A DNA stretch of 37,438 bases from a virus: positions 1-37,438 of the IMG/VR virus record IMGVR_UViG_3300034012_001498; one strand, written 5' to 3'. Numbering within the stretch: the stretch's first letter is position 1; each line of letters opens with the position of its first letter. Positions 10,134 through 18,469 of this stretch are shown one piece after another. The notes under the pieces are model-generated. The model searched no databases. It was not told the origin of the DNA and saw only the letters and a list, made by a program, of their open reading frames with translations. The position numbers and the translations under genes are program-made.

Positions 10134-12656
10134 TTACACTACGCGGTAGAAAGCGGTGGCCCGCCATTGGATCGTTTCGGAGGCCGCACCCGTGACTTCC
10201 AGTTGCAAGGCTTCGTTGGTATCGTCGGCGGTCAGCGCAAATGTCCACGATGGCGAGCCTGCGCTTTGGTCTGTGCCGAGAGTCTGCACGCTGCCGATGA
10301 GCGAGGTGTTGTTTGAGCCATCGCGGCGGATGCCGAGGAAGCGGCGGGCAACGAGCCATTTGTCCTGCGTGTCGGAGCGGCGGGCGACGAGCAAGATGTC
10401 TACGGCCAAGGCGGTGGAGGCGGCGATGGTGAAGCGCGAAGTGGCCGTTGCATCTAGATTGAGTATTAGCGGGGTGGCGTTGGTGGTTTGGCCGCCCCAG
10501 TAGACAGCGCCAAATGTGCGTGTAAGAAAAGATCCGCGAAGAGAATTATTAATTGATGCTCCGATAGAAACGGAGTCTGTTGCCGAAGATACGTTTAAGT
10601 AGCCAATGCTTATAGCAGCAAAACCCGAAGCATTGGCAGAGCGCCCCAAGGCCGTTGCATTTGTTGTGCTATTTGCTGAAAAACCCAAAGCAACAGAGTC
10701 ATTAGAAGCTGTAGTTGATCCGCCAATGGCTGCTGTTCCATTTGCTCCAGACGCTTGATGGCCCACTGCGGTGGCGTTCCCCGAAGTGCTTCTCGCGCCA
10801 TAACCCACACACACCGAGCTTGCATCCTTTGCAACGTGCGCGGCATTGTCGCGGCCAGACTGTATGTTAACCGAGTTTGTTCCGAGGGCGGTGGTTGTCG
10901 GAGCCAGCCCGACATAGAAAGCCCCACTTGGCCGCGAGAGCGGGTTGGCATAGACGAGCTTGCCGTTTGTATCGTCCCACTTAACAAACGGATCAGCCGA
11001 ATCGACAGTGCCGCCATCGTCGGCAACCAGATTGCTGCCCGACACGCTGAAGACATCGGCGGTGGTGCTATCAACGCCAGAGACACCGCCTGCCGCCGCC
11101 GCCCACTTCACTCCCAAAGTCTCAGCCGAATCGACTGTCAACACATGGCCGTTCGTGCCGCCCACGGGGAGCCTTGCCGCCGTATTATCGGCGCTGCCCA
11201 CGATGAGGTCGCCTTTGGCGTCCACGATGGTGGCTGGGATGCCCGCGCTGACGGTGGAAGACAACTCCCCCGCCGACAGCGAAAGGCCCGCGCCGATTTG
11301 GATTTCCTCGACGGCCCCTGTGCTGGCGGTCGTGCGGCCTAAAATTCTTGCGGTGGCTTGGGTGAGGCCCGATGCGGTGATGGAGCCAGAGGCGGCTGCG
11401 CCTGTTACGTCTGCGACGGCGTGGGTGTGGGTATCGACGGCAACAAGAATCCAATCTTCAGCGACAGACCTGTAGTTGAAACGAAGCTGTTGCCCAACCG
11501 CCGTAAGCGTTCCAATAGTTATGTTAGAAGGGTCATCAACGTATTTAATCGTGACTGTCGCGTTTACAAGATTAGTCGTTCTAAAAACAACAATGTCTCC
11601 GTTTTGAGACCCAGTGATTGGCAAAACAATATCGAAAGCACTGCCAAAATTACTGACATCAAATATGCGAGCGCGTCCTGCCGATAGCGTGGTTGCTCCA
11701 GTAATAGAACCTGTAGTAAACAACGACTGCGCCCCAATATCACTCGGAGCCAGCGCATCCGTGCCGCCTGTAGCGTGAGATGCTTTGTGGGCGAGGGTGC
11801 TGCTTGGCGTCCTCGCATCGCTCAACCGCGCATCGTCGCCAGCGCAAAAGCTCCCTGCCGCCGTGCCGAAAGAACCCGCCTCGATGACGCCGCTTGTGCC
11901 TGTTTTGAGCGGGAGGTTGGCGGTGGTGCCGACTTTGCCGTCGTTGGTTAGGTTGCCGTGGGTGTGGGAGGCGGCGGCAAATGCGGTGCTGTCTGCGGTG
12001 GCGGCGGTGCCAAGTCCGCTCACGCTGGTGTTAGGCACGCTGTCGCCAACGAAAAGGAACGTGCTTCGGGCGCGGCCCACAACCGTGGACAGCTTGGCTT
12101 TTTCTATTGAGCCATCCCAAGCGGACAGCCAAGGCCACGCAGCGTTGTCATCTTCGCTGGATTCAATGATGTTTTGCGTATTTGGCGAGCCATCCGTGAT
12201 ATGCCAGCGAAGACTCTGAAAGAAAACATAATGGCCCGTGGTTGTGCGATAGACCCGTTTGCTGTTAAGCGTGCTGTCGGGTATCGGGTAGTAAATCCCG
12301 TTGCCGTCTGCAAATTCGTAGGTGAAAAAAGCCGCCGAATCGTCGTTGCCGCTGGTGTCGATTTCGGAGCCGTCGAGAATAACGGTGCCCGTCTCGCCAT
12401 TGACCGAAGACACGCCCGACGCCGGGGCTGCGCCCCATTCGGGGGCCGTGCCGCCGCTGTTGACCTTTAGAATTTGGCCTGCCGTGCCGATGGGCAGGCG
12501 TTGCGCGGCTGAAGCGCCTTGATAGAGAGTGTCGCCTTGGGTGGTGAGCGTGCCCAGACCGCTGCCCGTTGCGCCTTGCGGGCCTTGTGGGCCTGCCGGG
12601 CCAGCCACTTCAAGCACGGTAGCGACTTGCTCGATGATTTCGATTGTGTCGCCCAT
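10134..12656 (-). CDS. Long tail fibre / receptor-binding protein with collagen-like and YadA-like repeats
   Basis: 840 aa. The N-terminus is followed by a short collagen-like run (GPAGPQGPQGATG, about 19-31). It then has fibre cassettes of the type 'GDTLYQG..AQRLPIGTAGQILKVNSGG' near 40 and 'KGDLIVGSADNTAARLPVGGTNGHVL' in the middle. Near 640-720 are YadA-head-like repeats (NATAVGHQASG, DSVALGFSANS, NATALGRSANA, DSVSIGASIN), which form trimeric beta-rolls. The C-terminal 120 residues form a separate domain. It is probably a trimeric fibre for host recognition. It follows small fibre-base proteins and precedes lysis. Repeats make recombination-driven host-range change plausible. Confidence 0.85.
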   Translation of the reverse strand: MGDTIEIIEQVATVLEVAGPAGPQGPQGATGSGLGTLTTQGDTLYQGASAAQRLPIGTAGQILKVNSGGTAPEWGAAPASGVSSVNGETGTVILDGSEIDTSGNDDSAAFFTYEFADGNGIYYPIPDSTLNSKRVYRTTTGHYVFFQSLRWHITDGSPNTQNIIESSEDDNAAWPWLSAWDGSIEKAKLSTVVGRARSTFLFVGDSVPNTSVSGLGTAATADSTAFAAASHTHGNLTNDGKVGTTANLPLKTGTSGVIEAGSFGTAAGSFCAGDDARLSDARTPSSTLAHKASHATGGTDALAPSDIGAQSLFTTGSITGATTLSAGRARIFDVSNFGSAFDIVLPITGSQNGDIVVFRTTNLVNATVTIKYVDDPSNITIGTLTAVGQQLRFNYRSVAEDWILVAVDTHTHAVADVTGAAASGSITASGLTQATARILGRTTASTGAVEEIQIGAGLSLSAGELSSTVSAGIPATIVDAKGDLIVGSADNTAARLPVGGTNGHVLTVDSAETLGVKWAAAAGGVSGVDSTTADVFSVSGSNLVADDGGTVDSADPFVKWDDTNGKLVYANPLSRPSGAFYVGLAPTTTALGTNSVNIQSGRDNAAHVAKDASSVCVGYGARSTSGNATAVGHQASGANGTAAIGGSTTASNDSVALGFSANSTTNATALGRSANASGFAAISIGYLNVSSATDSVSIGASINNSLRGSFLTRTFGAVYWGGQTTNATPLILNLDATATSRFTIAASTALAVDILLVARRSDTQDKWLVARRFLGIRRDGSNNTSLIGSVQTLGTDQSAGSPSWTFALTADDTNEALQLEVTGAASETIQWRATAFYRVV

Positions 12657-12657
12657 G

Positions 12658-13014
12658 TTAGCGAGTCACCTCCGGGGAAACTGTCAGCACGCCCTCAACA
12701 AGCCGCTTCACCAATCCGCCTGCGCTGACGAGTTCAAGATCGTAAACATAGCGCCCAGCGGCCAGAGCGGCGGTGTCTGTGGCCGTAATGGAAAGATCAA
12801 TCGTTCCAGCTGCGCCGCCAAGGGCAATGCGTCCGTTTTCTGTGGTAAGCGTTAGCGATGGCGAGGCGGCGCTGTAAGATGTGCGGGCCTGCATCCGCGC
12901 CGTGTAGCTCGTCAGGTTGACCAGCGCGGCGGGTGAGCCGCTTTTGTAGGTCATGCGTTGAGTCCAACTGCTTCCCTGCGGAATGGTGAGGTCGTGCGAG
13001 GCAACGGCGCTCAT
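12658..13014 (-). CDS. Baseplate/fibre-base protein (BppU-N-like)
   Basis: 118 aa from ATG at 13014, which overlaps the upstream TGA and follows GGAGGG. HDLTIPQGSSWTQRMTYKSG, VNLTSYTARMQARTSY, TENGRIALGGAAGTIDLSIT, GRYVYDLELVSAGG and VEGVLTVSPEVT form a beta-sandwich pattern common next to fibres, like the N-terminal domain of lactococcal-phage BppU. It likely attaches the fibre to the tail tip. Confidence 0.7.
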   Translation of the reverse strand: MSAVASHDLTIPQGSSWTQRMTYKSGSPAALVNLTSYTARMQARTSYSAASPSLTLTTENGRIALGGAAGTIDLSITATDTAALAAGRYVYDLELVSAGGLVKRLVEGVLTVSPEVTR

Positions 13015-13214
13015 TTTGTATTCCCTCCTCTGCGCCAATAATCTGCCTCAAGCCGCTCTACGCGCGGGGAGAGGGCGTCAAGAGTTTCGGCTTGGTTGCT
13101 GACTTCGGCCTGTAATGTCGCGGCCCACCAGACCACGGCAACAGTCTGGATGAGCAGCACCACGGCGAAAGAGGCCAGGGCAATGTTTACACTGCGGCGT
13201 TCGGAGTCGCTCAT
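13011..13214 (-). CDS. Small membrane protein with coiled-coil tail
   Basis: 67 aa; the ATG overlaps the upstream TGA. After MSDSERRS there is one transmembrane helix (NIALASFAVVLLIQTVAVVWWAATL), then a heptad helix (AETLDALSPRVERLEADYW). Such proteins occur in lysis or exclusion roles (spanin-like or holin-like). Its place among fibre genes, next to a signal-peptide protein, is unusual. Function unknown. Confidence 0.65.
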   Translation of the reverse strand: MSDSERRSVNIALASFAVVLLIQTVAVVWWAATLQAEVSNQAETLDALSPRVERLEADYWRRGGNTK

Positions 13215-13978
13215 TGCACTGACTGAAGAATGCCGTTGGAGAAAACGAGCGTGTTCGTGTTGGTCAACGCAACCGATCCGCTGAACGGGTGGTTGGTATT
13301 AGTCGATCCAGACAGCGCCCTCATCGCCGTGACGTTGCTAGTGTTGGTGAGGGCGGCGAGTGGGAGGCCGACGTTGGTGCGGACAACATTTGGCGCACCG
13401 AAGCTAACTGAGTCATCAAAATACCAAGCCCCCATAAATTCGCCGTTTACCACATTAATTGATCTAGAGCCCCCAACAATGGCCTCAAGCGTGACCTCAT
13501 TTGATGCCCCCAACCCAATCGCTGTCCGAAAATTCGTGACGTTTGTGTTGGTGAGCCACGTTGCGCCGAGGCCGACCGCACTCCGCGCATTGCTGGAGTT
13601 GGTCGAAGTCCACAAAGTGTTGAGGTTGGTGGAGAAGCCGAGCGATGCGCGGGTGGTGGCGGCGTTAGTTGTGTTGTTAAACGCCAAAGGAACGCTGGCA
13701 GTTAATTCAACATCGCTCCACTGAAATACTGAGCTTCCTAAGATTTCCAACTGCGCCTCTTCAAGATCGATAGATGCAGACCCGTAAGTGACAAAAGAGT
13801 TGCTAATCACCATATCGCCACCAAAATTTACAGGATTCGTAAACGTCAGCACATTCGTCCCCGTGTTGGCGACCACTTGGCCGTTGGTGGTATTAAAGCC
13901 CAGCGTCTTGATCGTCTGCCCGAAGCTGGTGGCCGCGCAGAGGATGGCGAGGACAATGATAAAGAGAAGGTGTTTCAT
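13211..13978 (-). CDS. Secreted or fibre-like Thr/Asn-rich repeat protein with signal peptide
   Basis: 255 aa, ATG at 13978. The N-terminus is a clear Sec signal peptide (basic start, hydrophobic FIIVLAILCAA, cleavage near ATSFGQ). The mature protein is rich in Asn/Thr with degenerate repeats such as TNSSNARSAVGLGATWLTN, TNVTNFRTAIGLGA and TSNVTAMRALSG, spaced about 20-40 residues. It looks like a beta-rich trimeric fibre. A signal peptide is unusual for a virion protein. Either the fibre is exported and displayed on the infected cell, or this is a captured host adhesin. No Cys is present after the signal, so it is not a lipoprotein. Confidence 0.72.
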   Translation of the reverse strand: MKHLLFIIVLAILCAATSFGQTIKTLGFNTTNGQVVANTGTNVLTFTNPVNFGGDMVISNSFVTYGSASIDLEEAQLEILGSSVFQWSDVELTASVPLAFNNTTNAATTRASLGFSTNLNTLWTSTNSSNARSAVGLGATWLTNTNVTNFRTAIGLGASNEVTLEAIVGGSRSINVVNGEFMGAWYFDDSVSFGAPNVVRTNVGLPLAALTNTSNVTAMRALSGSTNTNHPFSGSVALTNTNTLVFSNGILQSVQ

Positions 13979-13981
13979 GAG

Positions 13982-14512
13982 TCAGTTTCTAAGCGCGGAC
14001 AAAGCCCCGTCATCCCCAATGGAAATTGTCCAGGTGTAATTGGCCGAGGCTAGGTTGAAGGAGGAAAGCGTGGTGACGCTGGTCAGCACCGACTCGGTGC
14101 CACGGATCACATCGTTGTAGATGATGGCCGAACTCGGCAGGGTGCTGGAGGTGTTGCCGCTCTCCTGCCACTCAACCTCCACCTTGCAACTGACCGAGTC
14201 TTCCGTGTCGGCGGGGAACAACGCATCAATGTTGGCCGAGGTCATGTTGAGCGAAAACGTATAGACCGCGCTTGTGCCGGTGCCGGTTTTGACCCAGTTT
14301 CCCGCGTAGGCCAAAAAGTTTCCCGCGTAGGTGGATTTAAGTCCCATCTTACCGATCGCCCCGGCGGCCAGCTCAACCACGGCCCCATTGCGGACGAACT
14401 GCACCTCGACCGGCGTGTTGTCGCGGCGCGTGAAATAGAGCGTGGAAACCTCCTGCAACAGAGTTGGAGAAACCACGAAGGCTCGACTATCCAGAGAAAT
14501 ATATACGCGCAT
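13982..14512 (-). CDS. Tail protein, unknown
   Basis: 176 aa. MRVYISLDSRAFVVSP followed by beta-rich segments (VEVQFVRNGAVVELAAGAIGKMGLK, YTFSLNMTSANIDALFP, VSCKVEVEWQESGN) and a C-terminal ISIGDDGALSALRN. It resembles baseplate or fibre-connector proteins seen next to fibres in metagenomic siphoviruses, but I cannot name a family. It lies between the third glycosyltransferase-like gene and the fibre cluster. Confidence 0.6.
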   Translation of the reverse strand: MRVYISLDSRAFVVSPTLLQEVSTLYFTRRDNTPVEVQFVRNGAVVELAAGAIGKMGLKSTYAGNFLAYAGNWVKTGTGTSAVYTFSLNMTSANIDALFPADTEDSVSCKVEVEWQESGNTSSTLPSSAIIYNDVIRGTESVLTSVTTLSSFNLASANYTWTISIGDDGALSALRN

Positions 14513-14531
14513 GGCCTTGCCCTCGCCCTCT

Positions 14532-14538
14532 GTGTCAA
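14532..14538 (-). promoter_or_regulatory. TTGACAC element
   Basis: Lies between the stop of the glycosyltransferase-like gene (TGA at 14543-14545) and the ATG at 14512, 19 nt from the start. It is followed by two GAGGGC copies. Confidence 0.55.
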
Positions 14539-14542
14539 AGCG

Positions 14543-15565
14543 TCAGCATGGCATCCATGTCTGCTGCCGCTGGCGAAGGTGACCTCGGTATTCGCCCTCG
14601 GTTTCGTGATAGGCGCGGTGGTGGACGATCTTACCGTCTTTGTCGCGCTTCACATGGTCGGCGGCACAATGCGGGATGGCCGCGATCCGTAGGCCGGCGG
14701 GATGCCATCGGTGCCAGCACAGGAAAAGGTCTTGGGTTCCCCTGCCGTCGTAGCCTTCAAAAGTGGCAAGCGCCAGCGCCCGCGCGGACATGAGCGTGCA
14801 GCCCAGGCCGCACCAATCGCTCGGCACGATGGCCCCGCGCCCGATGCCGGGATAGGCAAAGTCCATCCAGCCGCGCCGCCGCCATCCGTGCTTGCCGCTG
14901 ACCTCAAAGACGTTGCCGTCTGGCGGGCATTTCTTGACCCGCTCTCGCAGGCGTCCGAGGCGCTTGCCCTCACGCTCGCCCACGGTCTTGTCTTTGCAGT
15001 CCTTCAGCCTTTCGCGGCAGGCTTCCAGCGCCCGCACAAGTCGCGGAGGCAGCCGGCGCTCCTTCTCGTTGAAATCCTCGGCAATCGGGTTCTGCGGCGT
15101 GCCGTTGCCCCCGAGAAAAAGCCCGTTCGGGTAGGTCACTGCGGCAATGTGGTAGAAAGGCGATCCGTCCTCAGTCGGCATGGCGAGCGCCCATTCCGCG
15201 ACCCGCAGGGCATCCGGCGGCACAAGGTTGTCCGATTCCACCGACCACAGCGCCGTGGCGCGGATCTTCCTCGCCAGGGCAAACGCGGCCCCCTGCAAGG
15301 CGGCAATCCGCATCTGGGCCTCGACCTTGTAATCCTTGCCCTCGGTCCCGCCGTCATCGAGCGGCAGGGTAATCGCGGCGATGCGCCACCCCTCGGGCAG
15401 TTCGTGGCGGGCGGCTTCGACTGCATTTTTGCCTTCCTCGCTTTCGTCCGTTGCCAGGATAAAATGCGCCTCCGCGTGGTGGCCGGCGGCGGCGGCGATG
15501 CGGCGAAGAAACTGCGGCCAAACGTGGAAATACGACTTGGTCGCGTATGTTGCTATGGCTACCAC
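14543..15565 (-). CDS. Glycosyltransferase-like protein (GT-A fold)
   Basis: 340 aa, GTG start. The start VAIATYATKSYFHVWPQFLRRI is typical of nucleotide-sugar binding Rossmann-like folds. ALWSVESDNLVPPDAL contains a DXD-like acidic motif (ESDN), and CTLMSARALALATFEGYDGRGTQDLFLCW resembles an acceptor-side segment of small GT-A enzymes. The substrate is unknown. It is the third glycosyltransferase-like gene of this phage and sits among fibre genes, so modification of virion or host surface glycans is plausible. The DXD motif is not canonical, so confidence is moderate. Confidence 0.65.
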   Translation of the reverse strand: MVAIATYATKSYFHVWPQFLRRIAAAAGHHAEAHFILATDESEEGKNAVEAARHELPEGWRIAAITLPLDDGGTEGKDYKVEAQMRIAALQGAAFALARKIRATALWSVESDNLVPPDALRVAEWALAMPTEDGSPFYHIAAVTYPNGLFLGGNGTPQNPIAEDFNEKERRLPPRLVRALEACRERLKDCKDKTVGEREGKRLGRLRERVKKCPPDGNVFEVSGKHGWRRRGWMDFAYPGIGRGAIVPSDWCGLGCTLMSARALALATFEGYDGRGTQDLFLCWHRWHPAGLRIAAIPHCAADHVKRDKDGKIVHHRAYHETEGEYRGHLRQRQQTWMPC

Positions 15566-15580
15566 TCGGCGGTGGCGGCT

Positions 15581-15587
15581 GTGTCAA
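15581..15587 (-). promoter_or_regulatory. TTGACAC element
   Basis: Contains the TGA stop of the Thr/Ser-rich tail gene and lies 15 nt before the GTG at 15565. Confidence 0.5.
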
Positions 15588-17200
15588 GGCATATAGGAAA
15601 AACTAGGCCATGTCGTTTCGTTGCGCGGCGCGGTCCAAACCGGAAAGTTTTCCGCGCCGTTCTGGAATGCAGGCTCTAGGTAGCTAATGGGATACCAGTA
15701 AGTGGTTTCCTTGGTCCCGATCCATGACTCATAGCTTCCGTCGAACCACGAAGTTTGGCCTTCTTGGTTTTTATACAGTCCGCGTTTTATGGCTATCTGG
15801 GCCGTTTCGCTTTGCCCCAGATTTCCGCCGAGCAGATTGGCCCTAATCCTTGCTGGCTGTGACCATGTCTCGCCATCGACTGTAACGACCGCGCTTATGG
15901 TTGTTAGTTCGCTCTGCGTTGCTGTTTGAGTTGTTGAACTGAAGGTTATGCTTCCGCTGTTTTGGGTTAGTCCTCTGGTATCCTCGGTGGTGATAGGAAG
16001 TATTGTAACAACATTCGGGAACCTCCCGTTGGTGGCTATGATTGGCCCGGCCAATCCAAATTCAACAGTTTCAAGGTCTGACACTGGAACAAACCCATTT
16101 CCAACATACTCAAAGCCAAGAGCGTCGCCTATCGCCACACCGTAAATGCCAAAGACCGTCATCGAGGGAACTGGCGCAATCTTGGAGCGAGCGCCCAAAA
16201 TTGGCCGAAACTCTGTGGTGTTTCCGTTACAAGAAGTTTCAAATTCAACATTGGCAATGCTGGTAGTGAATGATGTTGTCCCGTAAGAGTAATCCGTTTC
16301 TTCCCACGTTTCGCCGCCCGCGACATCGCTAAATGTGGCGGCAACTGTTGACTTGGTTATTGTTGCTCTTGTAACGGTATTTCCAAAATGGGAAAGAGCG
16401 GGCTGTTCGCTCAACACATAGTTTACTTCCCCCTCTGTTTTGCGAGGGCGTTCAAATGTTCGCAAAACAGATGAACCTGGCGCGGCAAACAAGAACTGGT
16501 TGGCTGTAACGCTGTAAATCGATGGCTCGCTGCCAGCAAAGGTTGTGCTTTCTGTGGAGTTGCTAGAGGCAATAAATTGGACATCCGACAGCGTAGCGTA
16601 AGAAAGGGCTATGGCTGAAGCATCTGCCGAAATAGTTGCCCTTGTCGTGGTAATGGCGTGGTCGGTTAGAGGCTCGCTGTATTGGGCACTGCCAGAGAGC
16701 GTGTAAAGAACTTCGTTGCTTTGCGCCTGGGCAATCGTATCGAAAACATGAAACACCCAGAACGCCGACTCCCCGTCAAATGTTGTTACTGCCGAAGTCT
16801 GTGTGTTTGGGCCTGCGGCTGATGTAAAAAAGGCAGAGCCCGCGCTTGGGGTTGTTACAAAGATCGTGTTGTCTTGGGTATCTACCGACGTCGTCCATTG
16901 CGATATTTGCAAAGCGGAGCTTGAGGACACCGCCAAGTTGCCGCCGGCCAAGGCGGTTGTTGTTGTTTGTTTTTGGCCGCTCGGCGCAAATATGGTTTCG
17001 CCAGAACCCGTTGTGGTCAATGTCACATAAACCAAGTTTGTGAAGTCGATCTGTTCGTAAGTGTTGGAAAACGTAAAATATGTCGTTGTTCCTGTCTGGT
17101 TTTGGGTTGTTCCTGCGCTGCTATAAAACGCTCCGTCTTGCGTGGACAATGAACAAACCTTCTCAAACTCCACTTCCCTAGCCGTAGTCCATACAATCAT
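15584..17200 (-). CDS. Thr/Ser-rich tail structural protein (putative shaft or fibre)
   Basis: 538 aa. Extremely rich in Thr and Ser, with repeated patterns 'TTTRATISADAS', 'TRATITKSTVAATFSD' and 'YSEPLTDHA', consistent with beta-solenoid or beta-sandwich repeats. It has no signal peptide. The C-terminus is aromatic (TTYWYPISYLEPAFQNG). The DNA is visibly more T-rich than its neighbours, which hints at separate ancestry. It lies between tail proteins and the third glycosyltransferase-like gene, so it might be its substrate (many Ser/Thr acceptors); that is inference. Confidence 0.6.
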   Translation of the reverse strand: MIVWTTAREVEFEKVCSLSTQDGAFYSSAGTTQNQTGTTTYFTFSNTYEQIDFTNLVYVTLTTTGSGETIFAPSGQKQTTTTALAGGNLAVSSSSALQISQWTTSVDTQDNTIFVTTPSAGSAFFTSAAGPNTQTSAVTTFDGESAFWVFHVFDTIAQAQSNEVLYTLSGSAQYSEPLTDHAITTTRATISADASAIALSYATLSDVQFIASSNSTESTTFAGSEPSIYSVTANQFLFAAPGSSVLRTFERPRKTEGEVNYVLSEQPALSHFGNTVTRATITKSTVAATFSDVAGGETWEETDYSYGTTSFTTSIANVEFETSCNGNTTEFRPILGARSKIAPVPSMTVFGIYGVAIGDALGFEYVGNGFVPVSDLETVEFGLAGPIIATNGRFPNVVTILPITTEDTRGLTQNSGSITFSSTTQTATQSELTTISAVVTVDGETWSQPARIRANLLGGNLGQSETAQIAIKRGLYKNQEGQTSWFDGSYESWIGTKETTYWYPISYLEPAFQNGAENFPVWTAPRNETTWPSFSYMP

Positions 17201-17211
17201 GGCGTTAAGAA

Positions 17212-17820
17212 CTAAGTTCCCAACTCATACCAAAGATCAAACGGGCTTTGTCCTGGCGCGGCAGCAGGCTCGGCGCTGGTGACTAGGCGCAGCCGCGGAT
17301 AGAGAAAGATTTCTCCGCCAATCAGATTGTAACTAGCCCCATTGATAAAGAGCCCAAACAAATACCCCACAGATTCTTGCACAGCAAATTTCTGCGGTGT
17401 CTGCTGCGATGGTGGTTCGCTCGTAATGGCAATGGAAATGCCCGTTATGTTTTTGCCATCGGTGGAAATCGTTGCCACGCCGTAGGCAAGCTCGTCTTCG
17501 CCCACGGTCCATTCATCGTCCCAGTTGTCGGCCAGAATGTTGCTGATTGTGCCGGGGATCACTTTCAATGTGTAGCTGCCTTCTTCCGCCTCCTCGACGT
17601 AGATGTCCCAAGGCTTCGGTTCGGTCGGCGTGCCCCCGCCCTTAAAGTTTGCCGCCAGCCCGATGTAAGTGGCATCCCCGGCCTGCCGCACCGTGATCCC
17701 GCGCTCGCCTCGAGGGCGGTTCTTTTTGATCTCCGATAAGATCGCGTTGAGCCGGTCCGCGCTCACCTCCTTGAGGAGCGGGCGGCTGGGCTGGAAGCGG
17801 ATGCTGTCGAATTGGGCCAC
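17212..17820 (-). CDS. Minor tail protein, unknown
   Basis: 202 aa, GTG start. Begins MAQFDSIRFQPSRPLLKEVSADRLNAI. The first five residues match the upstream neighbour (MAQFDTVGSG). The middle is beta-rich (DIYVEEAEEGSYTLKVIPGTISN) with a Trp/Asp-rich loop. Such proteins after the tape measure in siphoviruses belong to the tail tip. Family not recognised. Confidence 0.6.
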   Translation of the reverse strand: MAQFDSIRFQPSRPLLKEVSADRLNAILSEIKKNRPRGERGITVRQAGDATYIGLAANFKGGGTPTEPKPWDIYVEEAEEGSYTLKVIPGTISNILADNWDDEWTVGEDELAYGVATISTDGKNITGISIAITSEPPSQQTPQKFAVQESVGYLFGLFINGASYNLIGGEIFLYPRLRLVTSAEPAAAPGQSPFDLWYELGT

Positions 17821-17826
17821 GGTGGG

Positions 17827-18465
17827 TTAATCGTAGAGGAACTCGGCGGCCTCGGGCTGTTCCAGATAGGTGTATTCGCGGGTGACCTCGTATTTGTCCC
17901 CGACAGGCGTGGCGTTGATGCCGCTCAGAATCCATCGTCCGTTGCCGGGCCTACCAACGCCGCTCGGGTCATCCAAGGTGCAAAGTCCAGCCACGCTTGG
18001 CAGCGTGCTTTCTATCTCGGAGACGCGCGCAACCAACGCGGGGGCGATGTAGTATTCGATGCCGCGAATGAGGCACTGATACAGATTGTTTTGGTCTGCA
18101 TCATCAAATGATGGTTTGCGATTTGCTGGCGGTTTGTCCACCTCGCCTTGCACCGCGTTTACTTGGGTGGCGCTTAGAGTTTTGAATCTTGGGTGGTTAA
18201 TAATCGGCACCTCGCGGCTTCCGCCCATCAACTCAATCTTTTTCCCGTAAGCATTGTAGTTGGCGTCTCCCGCCCCTCCCTGCGTGTATTCAAAGACGCC
18301 GCGACGAACGCCGCCGGGCTCGGCGGTGATGCTGACGTTGGTGAGGCGTCCCGCGCCGCCGGGTGCCGTAGGGTTAGCCCCGCCCGTGGCGATTACTACC
18401 TTGCGGTCAATGCGCTTGTCGCCGCTGTCGATTATGCCGCTGCCGACTGTGTCGAATTGTGCCAT
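17827..18465 (-). CDS. Distal/minor tail protein, unknown
   Basis: 212 aa, directly downstream of the tape measure gene. Begins MAQFDTVGSGIIDSGDKRIDRKVV. Beta-rich with Gly (PTAPGGAGRLTNVSITAEPGGVRRG), then YEVTREYTYLEQPEAAEFLYD near the end. Gene position matches that of a distal tail protein or lambda gpM-like component. No motif confirms this. Confidence 0.6.
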   Translation of the reverse strand: MAQFDTVGSGIIDSGDKRIDRKVVIATGGANPTAPGGAGRLTNVSITAEPGGVRRGVFEYTQGGAGDANYNAYGKKIELMGGSREVPIINHPRFKTLSATQVNAVQGEVDKPPANRKPSFDDADQNNLYQCLIRGIEYYIAPALVARVSEIESTLPSVAGLCTLDDPSGVGRPGNGRWILSGINATPVGDKYEVTREYTYLEQPEAAEFLYD

Positions 18466-18469
18466 AGGT

